The notes beneath the pieces were generated by a model, which searched no databases, was not told the origin of the DNA, and worked only from the letters and a program-made list of their open reading frames with translations. Positions 18,196-26,685 of a stretch of DNA of 40,566 bases are shown in pieces. Source of the stretch: an uncultured Clostridia bacterium (GTDB lineage: Bacteria > Bacillota > Clostridia > Oscillospirales > Ruminococcaceae); contig CANRKQ010000005.1 of NCBI GenBank assembly GCA_947631265.1, forward strand, positions 1 through 40,566, given 5' to 3'. The position numbers were made by a program, and so were the translations under genes. The stretch's first letter is position 1; the number at the start of each line of letters is the position of its first letter.

Positions 18196-21141
18196 ATGAA
18201 AAAAATTTATAATCTTGGTATTGATGTCGGATCGACAACCGTTAAAACAGTTATTTTAGACGGCGGAGAAATAATTTACAATAAGTATGAAAGACATTAT
18301 TCTAAGGTTAAGGAAACTGTTGCAGAACAGCTTAAAATAATAAGAGATAAATTCAAGGGCGAAAGATTTAAAATTGCAATTACCGGCTCAGCTGGCTTGG
18401 GAATAGCAAACACCAGCGGAATTGAATTTGTTCAGGAGGTTTATTCTGCATTTGTAGCGGTAAACAAAAGCTATCCCGACGCAGACGTTGTTGTTGAGCT
18501 GGGCGGCGAGGACGCAAAAATCATCTTTCTTACTGGCGGAGTGGAGCAGAGAATGAACGGCTCGTGCGCAGGCGGAACAGGCGCTTTTATCGACCAGATG
18601 GCAACGCTTTTAGGCGTTACGCCCGATGAGCTGAATGAGCTTTCACTAAAGTCCCAAAGGATTTATCCTATTGCCTCACGTTGCGGAGTTTTTGCAAAAT
18701 CCGATATTCAACCGCTTTTGAACCAGGGAGCAAAAAAAGAAGATATTGCAGCGTCGATTTATCAGGCTGTTGTTGACCAGACTGTTTCGGGTCTTGCTCA
18801 GGGAAGAAAAATTGAGGGTAAGGTTCTGTTTTTGGGAGGACCTCTGTCATTCCTGAGCGGTCTGAGGCGCGCTTTTGTCACAACTCTGAAACTTGATGAA
18901 GAGCACGCAATTTTCCCTGAGCTTGCGCCTTGCTTTATGGCTTACGGAAGTGCTCTTCAGGCTGAGCAGATAGCAGAGGCTATGACAATAGACGAGGCTC
19001 TGGAGAAGATACTCAACGCAAAGGCAACTGATAACATCGTTGTCGGAGAACCTCTTTTCAAATCAAAAGAGGAGTATCACGAGTTTGTTGAACGGCACAA
19101 GAAGTCAGATTTGAAATATGAGGATATAAATACATATAAGGGCGACGCATATCTGGGCATTGACGCAGGTTCTACAACCACAAAGCTTGTGCTTATCACT
19201 CCTGACGGTAAGCTGCTTTATAATTATTATTGCTCTAACAAGGGTCAGCCTCTTGACATTATTACCGACAAATTAAAGGAAATTTACAGGCTTTTAGGCG
19301 ACAGAGTGAATATAAAGGCATCTGCTGTAACCGGCTACGGCGAGGATCTTATCAAGGCAAGCATCGGTATTGATTACGGTATAGTTGAAACTGTCGCGCA
19401 TTTTAAAGCAGCGGCGCATTTTTGTCCTAATGTTGACTTTATTATAGATATAGGCGGACAGGACATAAAATGCTTTAAGATAAAAAACAACGCTATCGAC
19501 AGCATTATGCTTAACGAGGCATGCTCTTCCGGATGCGGCTCGTTTATACAAACCTTTGCGCAGGCAATGGGCTATGAAATCGCAGACTTTGCAAATCTAG
19601 GACTTTTTGCTAAAGCCCCTGTTGAGCTTGGTTCAAGATGCACGGTGTTTATGAACAGCTCGGTTAAGCAGGCTCAGAAAGACGGCGCAAGCGTCGAAGA
19701 TATTTCGGCAGGACTTTCTTCTTCTATTATCAAAAACGCAATATACAAGGTTATTCGTGCAAAGTCTCCTGACGAACTGGGCAAAAATATTGTCGTTCAG
19801 GGAGGTACTTTCTTAAACGACGCTGTTTTGCGTTCATTTGAGATGGAAATGGGAAGAAACGTCACTCGCCCTGCTATCGCCGGACTTATGGGCGCATTCG
19901 GCTGTGCGCTATACGCAATGGAAAAATCTAAAGCAGAAGGACTTGAAAAGTCCAACCTCATCTCAAACAGCGAGTTAGATAGCTTTTCTTATAGATCCAC
20001 CTCTGCACAGTGCGGAGGCTGCGGCGCTAACTGCAATCTTACTATAATTAAATTCAATGACGGACACAGATTTATTTCCGGAAACAGATGCGAGAGAGGA
20101 GCGGGAATAAAAACTGGTGACCTCCCGGAAAATATGTTTGAATATAAGTACAAGCTTATAAGAGAGTATGAAAATATCAAGCCTGAAAAGCCAATAGCCA
20201 AGGTGGGAATACCTATGACTCTCAGCTTTTACGATATGCTGCCCTTCTTTCACACTATGTTTACCTCACTTGGGTTTGAGGTAGTATTATCTGAAGAATC
20301 TACAAGAGAAACATACTATAAAGGGCAGCAGACTATTCCATCTGACACAGTATGCTACCCCGCAAAGCTTGCACACGGACATATTGAAAGTCTTCTTGAA
20401 AAGGGTGTAGACTTCATATTCTACCCCTGTATGAGCTATAACATAGACGAAGGAGAAAATGACAACCATTACAATTGTCCTGTTGTAGCTTATTATCCTG
20501 AGCTTTTAAAGGCAAATATGCCTGTTCTTAATGATGATAACTTTATATCTCCGTATATTGATATAAACAAAAAGAATCATACGGCAAAGGCTGTTTCAAG
20601 AGCGCTTAAAAAGTATTCTGTTACCAAGTCTATGGTATATAATGTTCTTGATAAGGCTTATACTGATGAGGTTCGTTTCAGACGCCGCATAGAAACAAAA
20701 GCAAGAGAGATCATATCAAACGCACGCTCAAAGGGACAAAAAATAATAGTTCTTGCAGGACGTCCTTATCACATTGACCCGGAAATAAACCACGGAATAC
20801 ATAAGCTTATCACATCTCTGGGACTTGCCGTTGTAACAGAGGACAGCGTTTCAAATCTGATTGACGTTCCGCCTTTAGATGTTCTAAACCAGTGGACATA
20901 CCATTCAAGGCTTTACCGTGCAGCGGAATATGTTACAACTCAGCCTGATATGCAGCTTGTCCAGCTTGTGTCGTTCGGCTGCGGGATCGACGCTATTACA
21001 ACCGATGAGGTCAGAGCGATACTTGAGGAGAACGGCAAGCTTTATACTCAGCTAAAAATTGACGAAATTAACAACCTCGGAGCCGCAAAGATAAGAATGA
21101 GAAGTCTTGTGGCGTCTCTTGATGAGAAAGCCGCTGACTAA
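18196..21141 (+). CDS. Tandem acyl-CoA dehydratase activase (BcrAD/BadFG ATPase x2) fused to DUF2229 / 2-hydroxyacyl-CoA dehydratase-like region
   Basis: Two ASKHA repeats (GIDVGSTTVKTVIL / GIDAGSTTTKLVLI; NGSCAGGTGAFIDQ / NEACSSGCGSFIQ), then CGGCGANC and SDTVCYPAK motifs; start revised from 17998 to ATG 18196 (SD GGAATGGAG; TATAAT at 18078-18083 lies inside the longer ORF). Confidence 0.88.
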   Translation: MKKIYNLGIDVGSTTVKTVILDGGEIIYNKYERHYSKVKETVAEQLKIIRDKFKGERFKIAITGSAGLGIANTSGIEFVQEVYSAFVAVNKSYPDADVVVELGGEDAKIIFLTGGVEQRMNGSCAGGTGAFIDQMATLLGVTPDELNELSLKSQRIYPIASRCGVFAKSDIQPLLNQGAKKEDIAASIYQAVVDQTVSGLAQGRKIEGKVLFLGGPLSFLSGLRRAFVTTLKLDEEHAIFPELAPCFMAYGSALQAEQIAEAMTIDEALEKILNAKATDNIVVGEPLFKSKEEYHEFVERHKKSDLKYEDINTYKGDAYLGIDAGSTTTKLVLITPDGKLLYNYYCSNKGQPLDIITDKLKEIYRLLGDRVNIKASAVTGYGEDLIKASIGIDYGIVETVAHFKAAAHFCPNVDFIIDIGGQDIKCFKIKNNAIDSIMLNEACSSGCGSFIQTFAQAMGYEIADFANLGLFAKAPVELGSRCTVFMNSSVKQAQKDGASVEDISAGLSSSIIKNAIYKVIRAKSPDELGKNIVVQGGTFLNDAVLRSFEMEMGRNVTRPAIAGLMGAFGCALYAMEKSKAEGLEKSNLISNSELDSFSYRSTSAQCGGCGANCNLTIIKFNDGHRFISGNRCERGAGIKTGDLPENMFEYKYKLIREYENIKPEKPIAKVGIPMTLSFYDMLPFFHTMFTSLGFEVVLSEESTRETYYKGQQTIPSDTVCYPAKLAHGHIESLLEKGVDFIFYPCMSYNIDEGENDNHYNCPVVAYYPELLKANMPVLNDDNFISPYIDINKKNHTAKAVSRALKKYSVTKSMVYNVLDKAYTDEVRFRRRIETKAREIISNARSKGQKIIVLAGRPYHIDPEINHGIHKLITSLGLAVVTEDSVSNLIDVPPLDVLNQWTYHSRLYRAAEYVTTQPDMQLVQLVSFGCGIDAITTDEVRAILEENGKLYTQLKIDEINNLGAAKIRMRSLVASLDEKAAD

Positions 21142-21143
21142 AA

Positions 21144-21200
21144 ACTAAGCTTTTATTTAAACTAAGCTTTTATTTTTTAAGAATACTAAGCTTTTAATTT
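21144..21200 (+). repeat. Three direct copies of ACTAAGCTTTTAWTTT
   Basis: Copies begin at 21144, about 21161 and 21185. Confidence 0.85.
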
Positions 21201-21242
21201 AAAAAGGAGGAATGCTCCTTAAAGGAGGAGCGTGATATAAAA

Positions 21243-22478
21243 ATGGCATCAAACAGAGTTAACCAAACTGTTTTTACAGAGGATATGAAGAAGGATTATA
21301 CTATTCTTGTACCCGATATGCTCCCTATCCACTTTAAGCTTATAATAGAGATCTTCCGCGAGTACGGATATAATATGGAGCTTTTGCAAACATCTACACG
21401 ATCTGTTATCGACGAAGGTCTTAAGAATGTTCATAACGACACCTGCTATCCGGCACTGCTTGTTATAGGACAGTTTATGGACGCTTTAAAAAGCGGAAAG
21501 TATGATGTTAATAAAACTGCTCTTTTGATTTCACAAACGGGCGGCGGCTGCAGAGCGTCAAACTATCTTCACCTTCTTCGCAAATCGCTTTCGGCAGAGT
21601 TTCCGCAGGTTCCCGTCATATCTCTTAATTTCTCAGGACTTGAAAAAAATCCTGCGTTTAAGATTACCCCCGTGATAGCTATTAAGCTCGTATACGCTGT
21701 AATGTACGGTGATATGCTTATGTCGCTTTATTATCAATGCAAGCCTTATGAGATCCACAAAGGCAGCGCCGACAGGGTTCTGCAAAACTGGCAGAGAAAG
21801 CTTTCAGTTTTGCTCAGAAAAAACAGATATTTCAACACAAAGAAAATTTACAAAAAAATCTTAGATGATTTTTCGGACATTAAAAGAACTAAAAAGAAAA
21901 AGACAAAGGTAGGCATTGTCGGTGAAATATATGTGAAATATTCGCCTTTGGCTAATAATCATCTCTGCGATTTTCTAATATCAGAAAACTGCGAACCTAA
22001 CGTGCCGGGACTGCTTGACTTTGTACTTTACTGCGCGTCTGACGCCTTAAATGACTCCAGACTTTACGATACAAAAACGAAAAAAACTCTGCTCTTCAAA
22101 ATAGGATATGATATTTTATACAAATTCCAAAGGCAGCAGATAAAGGTTATGAAAGAACATGGTGAATTTGCACCTCCGCACGATTTTGAACAACTCAGGC
22201 GCTATGCCGACAAGTATATAAATCAAGGCGTCAAAATGGGCGAGGGATGGCTGATAACCGCTGAAATGGCGGCTTTAGCGGAGTCGGGAACGAAAAATAT
22301 TATCTGCACTCAGCCGTTCGGGTGTCTGCCGAATCACATTGTTGCAAAAGGTATGTCAAGAGTTATAAAAAACGCTTATCCCGACGCCAACATTGTTGCG
22401 ATCGATTACGATCCGGGAGCTACAAAAGTCAATCAGGAAAACAGGATCAAGCTTATGCTTGCAAATGCTAAGATATAA
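21243..22478 (+). CDS. 2-hydroxyacyl-CoA dehydratase (HgdB-like) family protein
   Basis: NDTCYPALLVIGQF, QTGGGCRASNYLHLLRKSL, CTQPFGCLPNHIVAKGM. Confidence 0.82.
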   Translation: MASNRVNQTVFTEDMKKDYTILVPDMLPIHFKLIIEIFREYGYNMELLQTSTRSVIDEGLKNVHNDTCYPALLVIGQFMDALKSGKYDVNKTALLISQTGGGCRASNYLHLLRKSLSAEFPQVPVISLNFSGLEKNPAFKITPVIAIKLVYAVMYGDMLMSLYYQCKPYEIHKGSADRVLQNWQRKLSVLLRKNRYFNTKKIYKKILDDFSDIKRTKKKKTKVGIVGEIYVKYSPLANNHLCDFLISENCEPNVPGLLDFVLYCASDALNDSRLYDTKTKKTLLFKIGYDILYKFQRQQIKVMKEHGEFAPPHDFEQLRRYADKYINQGVKMGEGWLITAEMAALAESGTKNIICTQPFGCLPNHIVAKGMSRVIKNAYPDANIVAIDYDPGATKVNQENRIKLMLANAKI

Positions 22479-22636
22479 ACATCATACTTTAAAAACAGAT
22501 AAAAATTTTCTGAATATTATAAATATTGTATAAGAAATTATTTACTTTTATTTTAAATATTTTACCCGCTTATTATTTGACAAAAAACAAGGTTTTATGT
22601 TAAGGTTATATTATAGTATTCAGTAGGAGGGAAAAA

Positions 22637-24790
22637 ATGAGCAAAATATTCAAAGCCGGACTTTTGAGTTTTTTGGTTTGTACTGTATTAACGAAGTCTT
22701 TAGTTGTAGGATACTCTGCTGAAACCAAAGAGAACTCAAATGAGCCTTATAACACAAATACTGCATTATATTCGTGTGACGGCAGCTCAGAGAGTTTATC
22801 TGATGAAGTCACCGAAGATGACATAAATGACTCTGACGCAAAAGAAGATTATACTGATGGATTAAAAATCCTAGAAAGTGATGAGGTTTCAGATGAATTT
22901 GCGAAAAACAATGATCCGTTGTATAAAAAGTATATGGAGTCATCGGCAATTGCCAATATAAGCACAAAGATTGCACAAATCAGCACAAAGAAATATGGCG
23001 TTACTGAACCAACAACACCTGCTGCATTGGAAGGCGTAGAATCTATTGATGGTATTGACGTTTCAATGTATCAGGCATATTCTACACCAATTGATTGGAA
23101 TAAGGTTAAAGCCGAAGGAATATCCTATGCTATCATAAGGTGCGGTTATAGAGGCTGGGGAACAGGAGAAATCGTCGCAGATTCATATTTCAAACAAAAT
23201 ATAGAAGGCGCTTTAGCGGCAGGTCTTCAGGTAGGAGTTTATTTTTACACACAAGCAATTACAGAGACAGAGGCAAAACAAGAAGCGGACTTTTGTAAAA
23301 ACGCAGTAAAAGGATATGACATTACACTTCCTATTTACATAGATATTGAAAATGCTGATCCAAAAGGCAGACTTGATTCAAGCGGTCTTTCAAAGGCAGA
23401 GAAAACAAATATATGCAAGGCGTTTGCAAACAGAGTTCAAAGCGCAAATTATACAGGCGGAGTTTATGCAAATAAAACATGGCTAGAAAACTATATCGAC
23501 GGCGCTGCTCTTGCAAAAAAATTTGCAATATGGCTTGCGCACTATACCACTAACACAACCTATGCCGGCGAATTCAGTATGTGGCAATACTCCTCAAAGG
23601 GTTCGGTTAACGGAATCAAGGGAAGCGTTGACCTAAATAAAAATTATTTAACAAAGCCTCATAAGGTAACAAATCTTACGGTTAACGACAGCACAAACAA
23701 TGATCCCACAGAAATTTATTTGTCCTGGACCCGTGCCGCAGGAGCGTACAAATATCAGGTAAAGGAATACGATGACAGCACCGAACAATGGGTTTCGCTG
23801 GGAACGACCAAGTCAAACACTATGACAATAACAGGTCTGACATCAAAAAAAGCGCGTCAATATAAGGTAAGAGCCTTTAAACTTATCGGTACTGAAAAAA
23901 TATACGGTCCTTATTCTGATATTGTAACCTATACTCCGTCTTTTACAAAAACCACCGGGCTCACCCAAACCGCAGCGAACACTACATCTGTTTCGTTAAA
24001 ATGGAACAAGCTTTCTACTGCTGACGGCTATTATGTACATATGTATAACGATAGCAAAAATGAGTGGGAAAAGGTCAAAGAAATTACCGGTAACAGCAAG
24101 GTTACAGCAAAAATAACGGGACTTGAATATGCAACCTGTTATAAATTCAGAGTTCAGGGCTATGCAATAGAAGAAGACGGAACAGTTTCATCTCTTGTTA
24201 ATTCAGCAACCCTGACTACCGCCACAACACCTAAAAAAGTAAGCGGAATTAAATATTCCAAAGCAACTGCAACAAGCGTTACGCTTACTTGGAAAAAGCA
24301 GGACAAAGGTTCGGGTTATCAGGTTCTTTACTATGATAAGGCAAAGAAGAAATATGTAGTAGGCAAAACTGTTACAGGAAAAAGCAAAAACAGCGCAACG
24401 GTTAAAGGACTTAAAGCAGGAAATACATACAAGTTTAAGATACAAGCATATAAGCTGGCAGGAAGTTTAAAATGGTTCGGAGCAAAAAGCTCTGTATACA
24501 ATATGGGTACTCTTCCGGCAAAGGTCACCAAGGTAAAGTATTCTTTCAAGGGCAACAAATGCACCTTAACTTGGAAAGCGTGTACCGGTGCTAACGGATA
24601 TGAAATTCAGAAGTATAACAGCACGACCAAAAAGTGGAAAACTGTAAAAAAGATAAAGAAAAAGAAGAACAAATATCAGTTTAAACTTGCTAAGAAAAGG
24701 TCTGTCAAATACAGAGTTCGTGCTTACAGAGTTTTAAAGAAGAAGAATTTTTACGGTAAGTATTCTTCAAAGAAGACGGTAAAGCATTAA
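22637..24790 (+). CDS. Secreted GH25 lysozyme-like protein with four FN3-type repeats
   Basis: GIDVSMYQ...IDWNKVKAEGISYAIIRCGYRGWG...GVYFYTQA...PIYIDIEN...MWQYSSKGSVNGI; repeated W-K/GY-x-V/YKFRVQAY patterns. Confidence 0.88.
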   Translation: MSKIFKAGLLSFLVCTVLTKSLVVGYSAETKENSNEPYNTNTALYSCDGSSESLSDEVTEDDINDSDAKEDYTDGLKILESDEVSDEFAKNNDPLYKKYMESSAIANISTKIAQISTKKYGVTEPTTPAALEGVESIDGIDVSMYQAYSTPIDWNKVKAEGISYAIIRCGYRGWGTGEIVADSYFKQNIEGALAAGLQVGVYFYTQAITETEAKQEADFCKNAVKGYDITLPIYIDIENADPKGRLDSSGLSKAEKTNICKAFANRVQSANYTGGVYANKTWLENYIDGAALAKKFAIWLAHYTTNTTYAGEFSMWQYSSKGSVNGIKGSVDLNKNYLTKPHKVTNLTVNDSTNNDPTEIYLSWTRAAGAYKYQVKEYDDSTEQWVSLGTTKSNTMTITGLTSKKARQYKVRAFKLIGTEKIYGPYSDIVTYTPSFTKTTGLTQTAANTTSVSLKWNKLSTADGYYVHMYNDSKNEWEKVKEITGNSKVTAKITGLEYATCYKFRVQGYAIEEDGTVSSLVNSATLTTATTPKKVSGIKYSKATATSVTLTWKKQDKGSGYQVLYYDKAKKKYVVGKTVTGKSKNSATVKGLKAGNTYKFKIQAYKLAGSLKWFGAKSSVYNMGTLPAKVTKVKYSFKGNKCTLTWKACTGANGYEIQKYNSTTKKWKTVKKIKKKKNKYQFKLAKKRSVKYRVRAYRVLKKKNFYGKYSSKKTVKH

Positions 24791-24820
24791 TTTAAAGAAT
24801 TGATAATAAAAAATCTTAAT

Positions 24821-24847
24821 AGCCCCGATTTATTAAAAATCGGGGCT
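24821..24847. terminator. Hairpin terminator
   Basis: AGCCCCGATT...AATCGGGGCT. Confidence 0.8.
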
Positions 24848-24889
24848 AATTTTATATAATCAATATAATAAAATATAATATTTTTTAAA

Positions 24890-24925
24890 AACAGCTTTTG
24901 ACATATTTTTTAGTCAAAGGCTGTT
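24890..24925. terminator. Second hairpin upstream of the spoIIA operon (terminator or regulatory)
   Basis: AACAGCTTTTGAC...GTCAAAGGCTGTT with one G-U pair. Confidence 0.5.
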
Positions 24926-25000
24926 ATTATTTTATCAGAGATAAACCGGACAGCCTATTACTGTTAATGATAGCAAAATGAAAGGAAGATGAAATAAACT

Positions 25001-25504
25001 TTGGGACTTAAAATATATGATGAAGTTGAAGAAAAATCTAAGCTTACTGCATATATAAGCGGAGAAATTGACCATCATAGCGCAAAAAGCATAAGAAAGG
25101 AAATTGACATAAATGTTGAAAAGCTTAAACCAACCGACCTGTATCTTGACTTTTCAAAGGTAGATTTTATGGACAGCTCAGGTATAGGTCTTGTTATGGG
25201 AAGATATAAGCTGCAAAGCGAAAGGGGAGGAAAGGTATTTATTCAGAATCCCCCTCCGCTGATAAAAAAGGTGATGCTTGTCGCAGGAATAAACAAGCTT
25301 GCAAAAATAGTAAACATTGACGTTCCGCTTTCTGAGATGCAAAAGGCAAAGGAGTCTGTTAAAAATTGCGATAATACGGAAGGTCAACCAGATGTAGTAT
25401 CGGTCGATGTGCATAAAAACGACGCTGATAAAAATAACACGTCTGAAAATTCTTCAGAGGAGGTTGAAGGCAATGCCGGCAAAGAAAACAAAAATACTAA
25501 ATGA
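25001..25504 (+). CDS. spoIIAA: Anti-sigma-F factor antagonist (STAS) with extended acidic C-terminal tail
   Basis: DLYLDFSKVDFMDSSGIGLVMGRYK; TTG start; position before spoIIAB/sigF. Confidence 0.88.
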   Translation: MGLKIYDEVEEKSKLTAYISGEIDHHSAKSIRKEIDINVEKLKPTDLYLDFSKVDFMDSSGIGLVMGRYKLQSERGGKVFIQNPPPLIKKVMLVAGINKLAKIVNIDVPLSEMQKAKESVKNCDNTEGQPDVVSVDVHKNDADKNNTSENSSEEVEGNAGKENKNTK

Positions 25505-25925
25505 AATAAAACTTAGTTTCCCCAGCCTTTCGGAAAACGAAAGGTTTTCACGTCTTGCGGTATCAGGCTTTGCGTCTCAGCTTGATCCGCAGGTCGATGA
25601 AATTTCAGATATAAAAACCGCGGTTTCCGAGGCGGTGACGAACTCAATAGTTCACGCATATAAAAACGAAATCGGTAAAATTGAGCTGGTCGCCAGAATT
25701 TACGAGGACAATGTAATTTACATAAAGATAAAGGATCACGGCTGCGGAATACCCGACATAAAAAAAGCTATGGAGCCGCTTTTTACAACCTCTCCCGAAG
25801 AGGAAAGGGCAGGTCTTGGATTTGCAGTTATGGAAAGCTTTATGGACAAGCTTAAAGTGCTAAGCAAGGAAGGAAAAGGAACATCTGTGATCCTTACTAA
25901 AAAGTTGAAAACAAAGCTTGATTAA
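25473..25925 (+). CDS. spoIIAB: Anti-sigma-F factor / serine kinase
   Basis: ISDIKTAVSEAVTNSIVHAY, IKIKDHGCGIPDIKKAMEP, ERAGLGFAVMESFMD; start revised to ATG 25473 with GAGGAGG SD. Confidence 0.92.
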   Translation: MPAKKTKILNEIKLSFPSLSENERFSRLAVSGFASQLDPQVDEISDIKTAVSEAVTNSIVHAYKNEIGKIELVARIYEDNVIYIKIKDHGCGIPDIKKAMEPLFTTSPEEERAGLGFAVMESFMDKLKVLSKEGKGTSVILTKKLKTKLD

Positions 25926-25971
25926 GGTCAAACAGCATACATACGAATAAGCAAAATAAACTCACTCAGAA

Positions 25972-26652
25972 ATGGATATAAATATGATAGGACTGGAGAG
26001 CAACAAAAAATTTATAGAGGATAATTTAGGGCTTGTTCATCTGTGTGCGAATAAGTTTCGTTCAAAGGGAATAGATTATGACGACCTGTACGGAGCCGGC
26101 TGTATGGGTCTCTTAAAGGCGGCAAAGGGCTTTGACGATACAAGAGGAGTTAAATTTTCGACCTATGCTGTTCCCGTAATTTTAGGAGAAATTAAAAGAC
26201 TTTTCAGAGACGGCGGAACTATCAAGGTATCGCGAGGTCTAAAAGAGTTATCGTTAAAGATAACCCAAATCAGAGAGCGCTTTATTCAGACAAAGGGCAG
26301 AGAACCCACAATCGAAGAACTTGCAAAGCTTGCTGATATTCCCGAAGAAGACGTTGTAGAGGCATTGAATGTTTCCCTGCCGCCGCTAAGCCTCGCATCA
26401 GGAGGATATGAAGACGATGCCTCCTGCGAGATAGACATACCTGTTTCTGCGCCTGACGAAGAAATAGCAAACAGCTTAACGCTAAAACAGATTTTATCAT
26501 CGCTTGACAGAAAAGACTCTAAGCTTTTGTATCTCAGATACTTTCAAAATAAAACGCAGACAGAAACAGCAAAAATCCTAAATATGACTCAGGTGCAGGT
26601 ATCAAGAAGAGAAAAAAAGCTGCTCTTATCCATACGCGAGAAAATGACATAA
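25972..26652 (+). CDS. sigF: Sporulation RNA polymerase sigma factor F
   Basis: Sigma-70 regions 2-4 (DDLYGAGCMGLLKAAKGFD, FSTYAVPVILGEIKRLFRD, NMTQVQVSRREKKLL); operon context. Confidence 0.93.
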   Translation: MDINMIGLESNKKFIEDNLGLVHLCANKFRSKGIDYDDLYGAGCMGLLKAAKGFDDTRGVKFSTYAVPVILGEIKRLFRDGGTIKVSRGLKELSLKITQIRERFIQTKGREPTIEELAKLADIPEEDVVEALNVSLPPLSLASGGYEDDASCEIDIPVSAPDEEIANSLTLKQILSSLDRKDSKLLYLRYFQNKTQTETAKILNMTQVQVSRREKKLLLSIREKMT

Positions 26653-26654
26653 AT

Positions 26655-26682
26655 AAAAAGCTCAGGAATTCCTGAGCTTTTT
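26655..26682. terminator. Bidirectional terminator between convergent sigF and metY
   Basis: AAAAAGCTCAGGAATTCCTGAGCTTTTT perfect palindrome. Confidence 0.88.
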
Positions 26683-26685
26683 GCT

